Below are positions 43,964 to 57,516 of a DNA stretch of 64,000 bases, piece after piece. The DNA lies in the NCBI RefSeq assembly GCF_963678635.1, contig NW_026971152.1, forward strand, positions 1 through 64,000, written 5' to 3'. A program made the position numbers and the translations under genes. Under the pieces are notes generated by a model. It was not told the origin of the DNA. It ran no database searches and was given only the letters and a program-made list of their open reading frames with translations. Position 1 is the stretch's first letter. Each line of letters begins with the position of its first letter. Source of the DNA: Symsagittifera roscoffensis. Its lineage: Eukaryota > Xenacoelomorpha > Acoela > Convolutidae.

Positions 43964-46249
43964 ATTGGAACCCTTGATAGCTGAGACATTTGGAACCTTT
44001 GCTCAGATGAGAAGACCAAGATTGTTGAGTAGTTGAATCTATTGTGACCCGCGAATAGCTGGCGTGATTGAGATCATTCAGTAGCTGAGACTTTGGACCC
44101 TTGATTAGATGCGACGACTGAGACCCTTGAGTAGCTAAGTTTGTGAGGGCTCTTCATCTGCTGCAAAGATTGGGACTCTTGAGTAGCAGAGACTTTGGGA
44201 AACTTTGATCAGCTTAGAAGAACAAGGTTTTTGAGTAATTGAACAAGGTTTGTGAGACGTTGGGATCCGTGAATAGCCTAGATGATTAAGGACCTTGAGT
44301 AGCAGAGACACTTGGGACCCTTGATTAGCTGAGAAGATTGGAACTTTGAGTAGTAGGCTGAGGGATCTTTTATTAGAAGGTTTTTGAGTCCCTTGATTAA
44401 CAGGGAAGTTAGCTGAGATATCCTTGAGATGATGAAAATTGGGGTCCTAGCTTGAGATGATGAAAATTAGCTAGGAAGATTGGGACTCTTGACTAGTTGA
44501 CTGAGGAACCTTTTTGGTAGATGAAGCCATTGGGACTCTTGAATAGCTGAAAGATCGTGTCTCTTGAGTATTGACTGAAGGATCCTTGAATGGATGACAT
44601 TTGGGACCCTTGAACAGCTGGGAAGACTGGGACTCTTGAGTAGCAGAAACATTCGGACCCTTTGATAAAATGAGAAGGTTGCGATTCTTGAGTAGTTGAC
44701 TGAGGGAACTTTGGGTAGATGGAAATTGGGGCCCTTGATTAGCTAAGAAGTTTGGGACCCTTGAGTAGTTGACCGAGGGAAGTTTGTGTAGATGAAGCTA
44801 TTAGGTTCCTTGAATAGCTAGCAAGATTGAGACCCTCGAGTAGTTGACTAGTTGACTGAAGGATCCTTGAGTAGATGATTTTTGGACCCTTGAACAGCTG
44901 AGAAGGTCGGCAAATGAGTACTTGACGACCGAAGGTATGGAACTCTTGAATAGCTGAGAAGTCTGGGAATCTTGAGTAGTTGATTGAGGGATCCTCGAGT
45001 AAATGACTTGCGGGACCCTTGATAGAATGAAAAGATTAGGATCATTGATTAGTTGGCTGAGGTACCCTTGAGTAGATGAAAGTTTGGAGCAGTGAATAAT
45101 TAAGATTAGAAGATTGGGACTCACTGGGTAGAGGAAGCTATTGGGAACTTCGAAAATCTAGGTAGATTGAGACCCCTAAGTAGTTAACTTAGAAGCCTTG
45201 ATTAGATGTCTATTAGTGCCCTTGAAAAGCTAGGAAGATTGGGACCCTTGGAAGTTAGCTGAAGGATCCTTGAGTAGATAATATTGGGGCCCTTTATCAG
45301 CCAAGGAGATTGGGACTCTTGAGTAGTTGACTATGGGATCTTTGGCTAGATGAAGCTATTCGGACCCTCGAAAATCTAGGAACATTTGACCCTTGAGTAA
45401 TTGACTGAGGGAGCCTTGAGTAGATATCTATTGGGACCCTTGAACAGCTAGGAAAGATTGGGACCCTTGAGTAGTTGGCTGAGGGATAATTGAGTAAATG
45501 ACTTGCGTGACCCTTGATAAATGAGGAGTTTGGGACCCTTGAGTAGTTGGCTGAGGAATCCTTGAGTAAATGACTTACGGGATCTTTGATAAAACGAAAA
45601 GAATTGGACCCTTGAGTAGATGACTTGCGGGACCCTTCGTAAAATGAGAAGATTGGTTGAGACCCTTGAGTAGTTGACCGAGGGACGTTTGTGTAGATGG
45701 AGGCTATTGGGACTCTTGAATAGTTAGGAAGATTGAGACCCTAGAGTAGTTGAATAATGGAACTCTTGAATAGCTGAGAAGATTGGGAAACTTGAGTAGT
45801 AGACTGAGTAATCCTTGAGTAAAGGGCTTGCGGGACCTTTAATAAAACGAGAAGGTTGGGACCCTTGAGTAGTTGGCTGAGGAATTCTTGAGTAGATGAA
45901 AATTTGGAGTGTTGAATAGCTAAGAAGATTGGGACCCCTCTGGGTAGAGTAAGAAAGCTAGAAAGTTTGAGACCCTTAAGTAGTTGACTTAGGTAGCCTT
46001 GAGTAGTTATCTTTTGGTGCCCTTGAAAAGCTATGAAGATTGGGACCCTTGAGCAGTTGGCTGAGGTACCCTTGATCAAATGAGAAGATTAGGACCCTTG
46101 AAAATCTGGCTGAGTGATACTTGAGTAGATGAATCTTCGGAGTCTTTATTGGCTAAGGAGATTCGAACCCTTGATTAATTGACTGAGAGTCCTGTGGGTA
46201 AATGGAGCTGTTGGGACCCTTGAAAAGCTTGGAAGATAATGGGATTTTT
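43964..46249. repeat. Degenerate 25-bp/75-bp minisatellite (copy 2)
   Basis: Counterpart of 18,345-20,630 with the same number and order of monomers as far as I can align by eye. Only a few point differences (for example near 44,806 and 45,564). No unit gain or loss was noticed. Confidence 0.88.
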
Positions 46250-46318
46250 GAGGGGGGATGATTCGTTCGGTTCACTTCAAATGATTGGTCGCCTTTATTT
46301 AGACTGTTTCAAGTATCT

Positions 46319-47379
46319 TAAGTCAAGAATCTTAATTTATCTTTGCTCTCTTGCTCATTATCTTATAAATAGAATATCTAAATTTTACCAATTTTGGCGT
46401 TAATTTACCGCTTTTTACCGTCTTGTGATTGATAATTCATATAGTCGAGACTAAAAACTGTGACTTTTTAGCAATTTTTATGCACATTCAAACGCTACTT
46501 GAAATTTTAATACTTTTAATTTAAGAACGTTTATCTACTACGCAAAATACCAACCTTTTGTACCTCCATCAACCCCTGATTTGATTAAAACTTTTGCCCG
46601 GTACAGTTATTTGAAATTCAGGGGCTCGAAGTACCCGATAAGGTTTCCATGGGTGAATTGGATCGGCCACAAGACAGCTAAGAAGGGATTCCACATTGAA
46701 AAGCCAAACTTCGGAAACTGCTCAAGAAAACACGCAACTAGCCTAATCAAACTCGAATACTCATTTTGTAAGGCAATAAATCATCCCGGTTCTTGTGTCA
46801 AACAGCTATAGACGAATAGTAGTGGCAAAAATATGTCCAATATTACATATATATACCTGAAAATTTGGGCTTATACATCACCTTTTATCGAAAAAGTGGG
46901 ATTTTTTCCTTTTGTGCGTCGGGGGGATTAGAGTTGCTTCAACAATACAACTATCTCGGAGGAACTCAAACCTTCTATCATTGTGAAATAAATCCATTCA
47001 AAACTAAGAGTTCAATTTTGATCATACTACTGTCCACAAGTAGAATGGCAACTGACGCGGCTAAGGGCACACTATGTACCTATGCGGCCTTAAATAGAGT
47101 CTACCCGATAGATGAGAACAGTTTGCAGATGCAGTCCTATACCAAGGAGGCTAAGGGGTCTGAACACTTCCAGTGGGTGAAGAACAGAAGGGGGCTCAAG
47201 TTCACATTCTTTCCACCTTCTATTGTAGTTAGGAGTAAGCTATTTAAGCTGTGACGAGGTACGGATCTTAAATTATCTCCTTAATTGGTTTCTATTTTTA
47301 TGAACAAGTATCCAGATTTTACCAGTTTTGGCGTTAGTTTACCGCTTTTCATGATATTCTTGTGATTGATTATTTACGC
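46319..47379 (+). repeat. ORF-bearing segment between direct repeats (copy 2)
   Basis: Counterpart of 20,700-21,760. The two frames (46,581-46,811 and 46,865-47,254) encode the same peptides as in copy 1 without change. Confidence 0.45.
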
Positions 47380-47860
47380 CATGATAATACTAGATTTACG
47401 CATCCGTTGTTTTCTGAATAAATCAATCACCCTTGTCGGTAGAGGTCAAAAAAGATCGAATGGAGTTTTTAATTCATACCCTTTCAATCGTTAACGAAAA
47501 GTAATTGTTTCGAAGAAAAACCGTTTGAAGTTTAAAAATATTGAAGGTTGGCTTTCGCGTTTTTCGACAATATATTATATGCAAAAATTAGCTAGAGCTC
47601 GTCAAAAAGAACTCGACCTATTTTCATTTCATTTTTCTTGAGGTTTGCAGAAAAAAAAGCTTTGGTGATTCTCAAAATTAAATACTGTCGCATTCGCTCA
47701 GCCCCACCTCAAAAAAATCCGAAGCAAGGTTTTTTAAGCATTTATTTCTTCGTCTCAAACTCGACATGGTATTTTTTATTACATAAACTTGGGTCAGGGT
47801 AAGGTTTTGTGATTAAATATGGGGTTGGGATCTAGATTCGTTTGTGTTATGATAAGTCTG
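47380..47860. other. Noncoding sequence 3' of the GPCR gene (copy 2)
   Basis: Counterpart of 21,761-22,241. No gene seen. Presumed GPCR 3' UTR. Confidence 0.45.
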
Positions 47861-48150
47861 TCAATGTTGCTGCGCATATTTCGATTGGTTGATCGCCGGG
47901 CGATTGTTGAGATTGCCAGTCGCGTTGGGTGGATTGCAACTCCCGTTGATTTCTTCGCCCCGATGTCGGCTGTTATTCGATACAGGGGGGTGGGCAGACG
48001 ATCTGGTTCTCAAAATCGGGTTGTAGCAGGGAATGACCTTGGAGATGATCTGTTTGTATGCCCTTCTGAACCCACTGTGGGTGACTCCGTAGATGAAGAA
48101 ATTGATAGCCGAGTTGAAATGGGCCCACAGGTCGAAGCAAAGTATCAGCT
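47861..48150 (-). CDS. GPCR terminal exon: TM7 and tail (copy 2)
   Basis: Same as the exon at 22,242-22,531. NSAINFFIYG box present, stop at 47,861. Confidence 0.85.
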
Positions 48151-51100
48151 CTAACACAAAATTGAAAACAATAATTGATAACTCAAATTCAGTTATGTTA
48201 ATTTCTTATTTAATAGGTTTGTGTAATCAAAGTACTCTGTTATCAGAAATATGGCTCCTTCATCGGCCTAAAGAGTTTATCAGGTGTTCTTTTGATTTAA
48301 AAAAAAACAATGATTTTAACAAGCAATATGATTTTTTCCGATGTTTGAAGGTGAATGGCAATTTACGGAGCAAGTTTTATATTCAAAAGTTTTTTGCTAA
48401 ATATTTAAACTTCACATGCAGAGATGAAAACGTTGTCAAGCTTTTTATCGTCCGGAGACTTCTGAAAGCAATTTTATATTCAATAATTGAAAAAAAAATT
48501 GAAAATGACGCAGATTTCAATCGCTGTGCCTCAAGCGTAGTGGGTTGACTTAGAAGAGGATAAAATGCCCCCCCCCCCCCAAACCCCCCCCCCCACATTG
48601 CTAGACATTGAGACATACCGAGAGGCATGAAGTTGTAGACATCTAGTTTGAGTCCCTGAGTGAGGACTATGAATGCATAGGGGAGCCAGGTGAGAAGAAA
48701 GGCTACGTAGATGGTGGCCAGCGAGACCAGCATCTGCTTCTGGTCCTTCTGCCGACGACTGCTCAGCTGGCCCAGAACTCCGGCTGCTACAAAACATGGA
48801 CACTGCGGTCGAGAGGTTTTGGCTTTATGTTTAAAAAATGATGATAGGACATGTTTTCATCATAATCGATAACTTTTGCTATCAACGACCATTTAGAAAA
48901 AAAAGAAGGCGAACTCGACGATTAATGATTTTATCACAAAGTGGAGGCATATCAAAGTGATTATCATAAGAGGCGGACCCCCCAATCAAGAATGTAGCAA
49001 CCTCACCACCTCAGAGCTCCCCTATGTTACAATCAATTTAAGCAAATTGTCACCGAGTAATCTTGAAGGCGCTTTAGCACCAACCTACACTAATTTTGAG
49101 AGCTATGCGTCGCTCAGAAAATGAATTTTTTCACATCGTTCATCACGTGGCGAAAAAAGCACTTTTAGTTCAATTTTGGCCGCGAACTTTTCTTAAATAA
49201 GGTCATGATTTACTTTATTATCGCTACTGGGTCTTTTGTATTTAGTTTTTGTACTGCTATTGCATAAATTGTGTTGTGCTGACGTCGTAGTTCAAAAATA
49301 GCGATTTAAGTTTGAATTTTGCATTAATTTAATTTTAAACTGGTTGAGAATTCGGAAATTTTCAATTAAAAAATGTTTTACTTTTTTAAAGTTTCCAATT
49401 GTCCGGCACCGAAAATTCGATTGATCATTCAAAATGAAAATTCGAAATGGATAACGATTGATCATATCATATTGGATTTCAAAATTCTGCTTCTCTGAAT
49501 TTGAAATGAATTCATAAAAATAGTATCAAAGGGAGGACCCTTTGGGTCGGCAGTGGGTCGAACCCCTGAGGGGGGAAGAGGGCATCTGCCCCGCCCCCTA
49601 AATCCGCTCCTGATTCAAAATGATATATACGGCTACTATTTTTTGAAGAAACCGAAAATCATTCTCGATCGTATATAATCAATAATTTTCAACTCATTTT
49701 CCAATTTTTTTTTCGAAAAAAGGTAATCCATTTTAATCGATTTAATAATTAATAATTTTTGTGAGCTATTTTCTTTTATTCATAATCATTTTTAAACTAA
49801 GTTAGTTACTTTTTTGTCGAACTAAATTTCACTTTTTATGAAATTCAATCGCGTTTTTTTTTCATCATTTTCTCTTATTTCGCTGTTCTTTGTCTTCTTC
49901 AGCTCTATTCGCCATGCTCACAATGCACCCCTTGCCCATGTTTGCCCCTGCCCTATAGATACAGTTATTTATTTCCCTTGCGCGCACTTTCCCCCCTCAT
50001 CCTCTCAATATTAAATCTGGATGGACGTAGGGAGTGGGGTGTAATACGGTAAACGTAGGGTTTAAAATGTTGGGTTTCTGATGTTGCAGTCTAGTGTGGA
50101 GTTTCTGGCTGCGGGTTTTAATGGTTGGAGGTAACGTCGGGTGAGGGGCGTCGGTGGGGCGTAGATGACGTGGGGTAGACGAGGGGAGGGGGGATAGACG
50201 ATATACGCGTGCATTCGGGCTCGAGTTGCAGAAAGCTGCAAACATTAGAGTAAACCTTTCGCATCTACAAAAAAAATCATTTTTTTGGTTAAATCTTGAT
50301 TAGCCCCTCAATCATACATTAACTAGCTTTTTAAAAAGCCTGATCAATAAGAAATAAATAAGCATAAATTTAAGTCGAACTTTTTCTAATCAATCAAATC
50401 AATTTTCAGAGCTCTTCCTAGACAGTATAAAGACCCTTTTCTGACAGAACTTTCTGCTCCCTAGGTGCCCGTTTCTTAAAAACAAGCAGGCATAATTGCC
50501 GTTCGTGGGAGGTTTTTGGGAGGGTTAACAAAAAGGTTGCTTCTGTCAGCGCGACTTCCCCCTCAAATTTAATATGTATTGGCTCCAACGGTAGGGCTGG
50601 TCGAGGAAACACTGGACTAGTAAAAAAGGACCAAAAGTGAGGTTTTGGGTGGCGAGGGTTGAAATTCCTGAGAGTGAGACGCCCCCTTCCATCTCAAATT
50701 TTCCCCTGGATAAATCAAAATTAAAGTGCTGAGAGATGAGCCTACTGCTCAATATCTGAACAGCATTTAGTTCACATATCATGGTCAAAGAAAAATCGAT
50801 ACTCATAATATTTAACAGAAAAAAGATTAATATGTTTCTGTGTGGGAGAATCATTATTGTTGTTCCGACTTTCATTACGAAAGTAACGGAATATTTGTGC
50901 TCGGGGTGGGTTTTTTTTCTTCGGACAAATTTCGAATTTTTAACTAGCCATTTCTGACGGATTTTTTTTATATCATTCAAAAAGTATTGTTGTCCTGAGC
51001 TTAAATTTGAAAAGATATCTCACCTGTGATCATTTTTCGTAAAGTTACGGGGGTTTAAAGATTGCCATTTTGGCCAATTTGGGACAATGAACGCGCGATA

Positions 51101-54100
51101 TATTTCGCGCTATTAACGCGTAAGCGGAGATTTAACCCGTCTTAGAAATCGTTCCAAAATGGTTGAAAGAAGCTTATTTGCCATAATTGATTTGTTACAA
51201 GGAGCGAGATCTATCCTTTGATACTTTATATGGCGTGTGATGGGGATGATTTTCTTGAAAATTTTCAAATTTTAGAAAAAAAAACTTAATTTTACTTTAT
51301 TACATTTAATTTTTTTTAGGTTATTACTGCTCCATAAACCTTAAAAAGCAGTTGGAACATACAGGGCTTCGCCTTGATACGAGCAGTCTTGTTACGACTT
51401 TCGTAACGAAAATAACGGAATATTTGTGCTCGGGTGAGTTTTTTTCTTCAGACAAATTTCGACTTTTTAACTAGCCATTTTTGACGGAATTTTTTTCCAT
51501 CATTCAAAAGGTATTGTTGTCCTGAGCTGAAATTTGAAAATTTATTTTACCTGTGATCCTTTTTGGTAAAGTTATGGGGGTTTAAAGAGAGCCATTATGG
51601 CCAATTTGGGACAATTAACGCGCGATATATTTCGCGCTATTAACGCGTAAGCGGAGATTTAATTCGTCTTAGAAATCGTTCTAAATTGATTGAAGGAAGA
51701 TTATTTGCCATAGTTGATATGTTACTACGGGCAAAATTTACCCATGTACTCTAAATGGCGTTGGGGGACGATTTTCATAAAATAAATTTCTAATTAAAAA
51801 GTTTCATTCATTTTTTATTGCTTTTAACTTTTTCATGTTATTACTGCTCCATAGACTTTAAAAGGCAGTCAGAACATTAAGGGATTCGCCTTGATACGAG
51901 CAGTCTTGTTCTTATATTTACTTGCGGCGCAGAAATTTTTGGCATTAAGAGAACTTTGTAGTTCTGGATTTTGGACCTTATGTTATTGGAAGAGCTCGAA
52001 AAATAAATCTGGTCGGCCCAAAGAGGTCATCAAAATTTTCGCTTATTGACTATAATCACAACATTTGTATATGATTGTTTGATATGAAATACTTTTGGTC
52101 CGTTGTAATGTCTCGGGTGACGTTTAGTTCAATCTGCAGCACATCGAAGGGTCATTTAGTTCAGATCCATGTTCCAATCAACCCGCCGTAACAACCCTAT
52201 TGTTCACACTGCACATATAAACTTCATTTTTTAGTAAATTAAACTGTATTATTGTACACGCATTGGTCCAATTTGCTTTTTTGTTCCGACTTCCGTAACA
52301 AAAATAACGGAATATTTGTGCTCGGGTTGTTTTTTTCTTCAGACAAATTTCGACTTTTTAAGTAGTCGTTTTTCACGGAATTTTTTCATTCAAAAATTAT
52401 TTTTAACCTGAGCTCAAATATAAAAAAAATTACTTGTTATTATTTTTGTTAAGTTATGAGTGTTTAAAGAAGGCCATTTTGGCCAATTTGGGACAATTGA
52501 CGCGCGATATAATTCGCGCTTTCAACGCATAAGCGGATATTTAACCTGTCTTAGAAATTGTTCCAAATTGGTTGACAGAAGCTTATTTGCCTAAATGGAT
52601 ATATTACGAGGGGCAAAACTGTACTTTATCTTTCGTGTGGGGGGATGATTTTCACAAAAACTTCAAATTAAAAATTTATTTATTTATTTATTACAATTTT
52701 TTTTTATGGTTTTACTGCTCAATAGACCTTAAAATGCAGTCCGAAAATTCAGGGCTTCGCCCTGATACGAGCAGTCTTATTGGATTTACAGGTCCATTTT
52801 CATTCCAAGTGTCTCTGAAAAATGAGTGCTTAATAAGAAAACGAACACCAACATTTTGAAGCAGTGCGATAAATCTGAATGTAGCAGAAAGTGATGACAA
52901 CCATCGGGACTCCAAGTGCCAAAATGGTATAGAATGAGACATTGAACCACCTCTCGCCCCCCTGTGTGTAACTGCAGAACAAGTAGAGACCCACATATTT
53001 GTGACCCCCCAGGCCGGCTAGACTGGGCACATCTAGAAGGAGAGTGCAGGACCAGATGAGAATGATGCAAGCCAGGGTGCCTTTGAAGCTGAAGATTTTG
53101 TTGTAGATCGTGTGTTTGCAGATGAAGAAAAATCTGAATTTATTTTCACACATTTGCTTTAGTTTATAAAAGGGCCATTAGGTGTGCTCGGCTACTGATA
53201 TTCAAATGAGATAAAATTTTCAAAAAAACTGATTATCATAAAATTTTTTGCGCATCCGCTGGGAAACTTAAAGATACCCGCATCCAGTTTCAAGCGTTAA
53301 TAATCGATTATATTATGATTTTGGTACCAATCTTACTAAAATTGAGAAAAAATTTTTTTAATCAATTATTAATTGATTGTATTCTCTCTTTTTTTTCACA
53401 AACCGCGGGAACCTTTCAACTAATACAAAAGGATCTCTATGAAACTTTTGTTTCGTGGTATAACTTTATGTTCAGATGAACCAAAGTGTGACAAGACATC
53501 TCGCTTGTAGAGATTTTGTTATTGAGAGAAAAATAACCCATGAGCCCATGAGACGTAATTAAAGTGTACTTTTCGTGTTACAAAATTCTGATAAAATAAG
53601 AGAGTATAATCGATAAAAATCGATTTTAATTGTTATTAAGTGTTTTTTGAATGAACTGTAATCAATTATAATAAATTCTAATAGATTTTAATCTCATGGA
53701 AAACCAGTTGTATTATTGCCAAAAATCATCATAATAATCCGTTATAATTGCTTGCGTCTAAACTTGAATGCGGGTCGGGCTTTTGTGAACAAAAATTTGT
53801 TGATTTTTTTTCGGTTTCAATTTCGTCATTAAAATTTTTCTTCAAGCACAAACAATGATAGAATTTAGGTTCGTAGCTCTGAATTTTTCGACCAAAATCT
53901 TAAAAAACTTCAAAACAATTTTTTTTTTCGAATCAGTGTCCACTTTTTTAGTCTGATGAATGAATCTGAACGAAAACCTAAGACTCAAGTATATTCGATG
54001 GTAATAGTAAAATAAGCGGATGCTTCTTAACAATCTCACCTCCTCCTCTGTGGTATCTGCTTGAGAATCTCCACTACTATGAATAAATACAGTAAATTAG

Positions 54101-55230
54101 CGCTAGAGCTTTGTATTGAGAATTATAATTTTGCTGCTTTCTGGTTGGTCAAAAATTCGACTTATTTAATCTACTGAACAATCTCCCCCCTTTCTGAAAA
54201 AAGGGGGGCGATTGTTAAGCAGATCCAAATAAGCATATTGGACGACAGTTTTTCTTCAAAAACTAACTAAAAAAAAAACAAAAAGAGTTTTTATATTCCC
54301 AAGATGGCGCTGAAAAAAATTCGAAAACTAATTTTACTAGATTTTTAAGGTCTTGAATAAGTTTTTCATTGCTTATCCTTCAATACAAAAGACTACACGA
54401 TTGCCCTACTTGCTTGTAATTCGACTAAAAATCAAAGTTTTCAAACCAATTTTCTCAAAACTGGGACGGTTTTTTGAAAGTTTTTTAATTTTCGAATGAC
54501 CGACTGAAAGGGCTTTGAAATGCTACACTCATCCATTAGTACTACTTGATTTTCTGTGGAAAACAAAAAAACTAAAACACCAGAATACAAAGTTTCTCCC
54601 CAAAAAATGCCCTAGTCAGTTTAATTTAGAAAGAACACGTTATTTTCAAATCTACTTGCACCTATTTCTACTTTAACTTCAATTAATCTCAGCATTTTAC
54701 GAAGTCTTGTTGTACATGAGGAGTTTTCTATTCAAAATAATATAACACCGCTTTGTGTTTTGGATTCGACTAAGAAAGTTAAAGGCTCCTAATCTCATAC
54801 AATTTGCCCCCCTACCCTTCCTTGCCAAGGAACAAGTTTTCGAAAAAAAACTGATTCCCTTAGCCGCTTCGATGAAGTTAATAGTTTTTTACTCAGCTTT
54901 TCATTCAAATTTTAAAATAATACACCCCTAAATGGGTAACTAAAACTAAGGTTGAAAGAAATTAGATCCAGAAATCTCTAAAATGAAAACGAACTGTATC
55001 AGAAACACACAAAAACCAGCAACGAATAGATCGCTCCAACAGAGCAAATGCAACCCAGGTCACACAATACCAGTCTTAATTATATAAATTTAAAGAAAAG
55101 CAGCCACAACACTTGCAAAATAGCATACCTGTTCACAGATATAAAAGTCATAGTCCATAGACTGCCATAGCAGGACACGATACACACAACCCCACTCACT
55201 TGACACAGCACTCCATTGTCATTCATCATT
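47861..55230 (-). CDS. Class A GPCR, 3' four exons, TM3 to stop (copy 2)
   Basis: Exons are 55,230-55,129 (TM3), 53,133-52,853 (ICL2 to TM5), 48,786-48,619 (TM6) and 48,150-47,861 (TM7 and tail). Splice sites and encoded residues are the same as in copy 1; I saw no coding difference. Any upstream exons on the minus strand would lie to the right, beyond the LTR element and the window edge. This copy is therefore the one that can still be joined to a promoter and TM1-TM2 exons, if the duplication is simple. The antisense LTR element would then sit in the intron before TM3. Family assignment as for copy 1. Confidence 0.85.
48619..48786 (-). CDS. GPCR exon: TM6 (copy 2)
   Basis: Same as the exon at 23,005-23,172. 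The G-rich tract next to its donor has 11 and 13 G instead of 14 and 13. Confidence 0.85.
48787..52852 (-). other. GPCR large intron (copy 2)
   Basis: Counterpart of 23,173-27,238, including the 0.5-kb repeats. Nothing new beyond a few substitutions and homopolymer changes. Confidence 0.5.
50861..52780 (+). repeat. Three 0.5-kb noncoding repeat units (copy 2)
   Basis: Counterparts of the units at 25,247, 25,775 and 26,667, now at about 50,861-51,388, 51,389-51,910 and 52,281-52,780. The first two abut; the third is separated by 370 bp. Confidence 0.85.
52853..53133 (-). CDS. GPCR exon: ICL2 to TM5 (copy 2)
   Basis: Same as the exon at 27,239-27,519, with the same acceptor and weak GTTGGT donor. 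Confidence 0.85.
53134..55128 (-). other. GPCR intron between TM3 and TM4 exons (copy 2, 70 bp shorter)
   Basis: Counterpart of 27,520-29,584. A 70-bp segment is missing near 53,390, where ctcttt runs straight into a T-run, consistent with a deletion between short T-rich repeats. The 17-bp-stem hairpin is at 54,177-54,216. Confidence 0.6.
54177..54216. repeat. 17-bp stem hairpin in GPCR intron (copy 2)
   Basis: Same sequence as 28,633-28,672, unchanged, including its single mismatch. Confidence 0.8.
55129..55230 (-). CDS. GPCR exon: TM3 (copy 2)
   Basis: Same as the exon at 29,585-29,686, same acceptor and donor. Confidence 0.82.
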
Positions 55231-55971
55231 CTAATGCTCCAGGGAACAGATTACAAACAATTTCGGTTGGTGGGGGTTGTATACTCATTGCAGAAAGATC
55301 GATTGCCAAGTAACTTCCAAGCAAAAACTGGTCAGAACTTTTGGTCACGAGAACAGGTCATAATTTTCAAACAAAAATTGGTTAGAGCAAACACTTGATA
55401 TTAGCCTGAACTCCCAATTTGATTTTAGTTCATTTGAATTTCAACAGAATAAAAAAAACTAGAAATAAGGATGGACAGTTGCTGTGCAAGTAGCACAAAA
55501 TGTTCCGACCTGATTCATAGAAAAAAAAAACGTTACTGATTTAGGCATAATCGAATAACAGTTGTCTTGACAAAAAATGAGTGTAACTAAAAAAGTGGAC
55601 AAAATTTTCCAAAAAATGAATGTAATCCAAAATTTTTTTTCCATAATGTGTTTAATTTTTTTGCCCAATCATTTTAAAAAGTTTTCGAGAAAACTTTTAT
55701 TGCCAAGGAAACTCTAAATGAAGCTCCAAAACCTAGTTTTTCGTTTGAGTAGAGCCAGGTTTTCTCGGCCTAAAGGACCTATTTCATATAACAAATGTTA
55801 CTTGATTGCGTTCTTTAACGTTATTTGATTACCTGAATCAAAAAGAGTGCCCGTTTTGGAACCTGATCTAAACTACATTTTATGATTGGATAAATTAGAT
55901 ATTTTACCACTGTAAAGTATTTAATATTAACCAATCATGATCCATCTAACTAACAACCCACTTATTTGTAA
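55231..55971. other. AT-rich region between GPCR TM3 exon and LTR-element leader (copy 2)
   Basis: Counterpart of 29,687-30,426; no exon or other gene found. One extra A in an A-run near 55,530. Confidence 0.5.
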
Positions 55972-55999
55972 GTGCTGAAATTACTTGTAATTTCAGCAC
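55972..55999. repeat. 28-bp palindrome near the LTR-element 5' side (copy 2)
   Basis: Same perfect 13-bp arms with a 2-base spacer as at 30,427-30,454. Confidence 0.75.
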
Positions 56000-57516
56000 C
56001 AGAGAGATTTGAATTTAACTTAGAAATTAGTTGACTCTCCAAGAAGACTTCAGCTGCCGCAATAAACCAGTATACCCTAGATCTATTGAGCCTAGCAGAG
56101 ACTAGTTAAACAACCTGAGACTAGATAGTATAAGAGTAAGATTAGGATCGGTATTAGACTAAGAAGTTGCACGAATCTATCCGGCCGAAAATAAGATAGC
56201 GTGACGAGCAGACGGTGTACCCTATCCGAAATTACTCTATGAGTTATACACTTCGGTCCTAACTCATCTGGTGCGACCATAAGTCTCGAACAAGACCTTA
56301 ATAGCTTAGAATTAACCAAAAAATAGATTAGATTTTAGACAAAACATTTTTAAAATGTTTCACGACGATAATTTAATCGAAATGTCTCTACGACTCAATA
56401 GATCAAAGCCAATATTCCGAACGATAAGAGAACTACCCGGAATTGCAAGAAGACCTCGAACCAGAGACGACATACGACAAAGCAGAAACTTACCATATAG
56501 TTATATGATAGTTCGGCAAAAGCCAACACAAACTTTTGTATTTAGAATACTACTAGCAATGAATTTAGATTTTCATTTGCAAACATAAAATATTGAAGTC
56601 AATCTTCAAAATCATTTCAGGCGCTAAACAAAATTATTAATATACAATAACGATTGATAAAAAGATCTCAGATCGTTTTCCTAAATTCTGCAGTAATATA
56701 CAAAACATGTTTGAAAAATATTTATTGAAAAATCAAAATAAAAATTAGTAGCATGACAATAAATGGTTAAGTAATCATAAATCATCCTGTTGTTCCAGCT
56801 TCATCACCTAAACATTACAGCATTCATAAGCTCACTAATATCATAAAAACACTAAATCTTTTCTCTACACAAATTTAAATTATTTTAAACTTAAATTCAC
56901 TTAAATTTAAAACCAGATCATCAAGGCTCATCCTTGGATCTTAAATTATTTTCTATTTAATTACATTTAAAACTTGATCATCAAGGCCTATCCTTGGATC
57001 AAAAAGAACAATTTTGTTCTCCCCCACCCACTTAGCTAGTGTCTAACGACCTCAAACGTCGATTCACTATCCAACCCTTTCTAAAAACCCAGGACTAACA
57101 GAAATTTTTGAATAAAACTAATCATTCAAATTAGGATAAACAGTGAAGAACTTCGGTTATTCATCCTTCACTTGATCCCCCCTCTTACCAGACCCAGGAT
57201 AAATCTTAGACTTAGTAAGTTTAAAATAGTATCTAACGAACTAGTCGCGTTCTAATTATACCTGAACCTTGTGGATCGATTTACTATTCTCCAACCCTGA
57301 ACACAATCACTACCCTTAAGTAAGATTAAGTAAGTTAACACCTTAGCTTATACTAGCCACGAGAAAGTAAAAAATCATTCTTCGGAATCGAGATACTTTT
57401 CTCCCCAACCCTGAACAAATAGACCCAGGTTAGGCTAACCAAAAAATCGTAAGGACTAACAGTCTAAGAAAATAGAAATCATTTAACAACCTTTTGCATC
57501 CGTCATCCTAAACCTT
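56000..57516 (+). other. 5' LTR/leader region of the Ty3/gypsy-type element (copy 2)
   Basis: Counterpart of 30,455-31,971 with a few substitutions (for example near 56,504 and 57,284). Same paired hairpin motifs. Confidence 0.5.

Noticed and set aside
52572-52859. Plus-strand 95-codon frame (also 26,958-27,245)
   Set aside because: It spans the 0.5-kb repeat and the antisense of the GPCR exon end, and no independent coding evidence exists.
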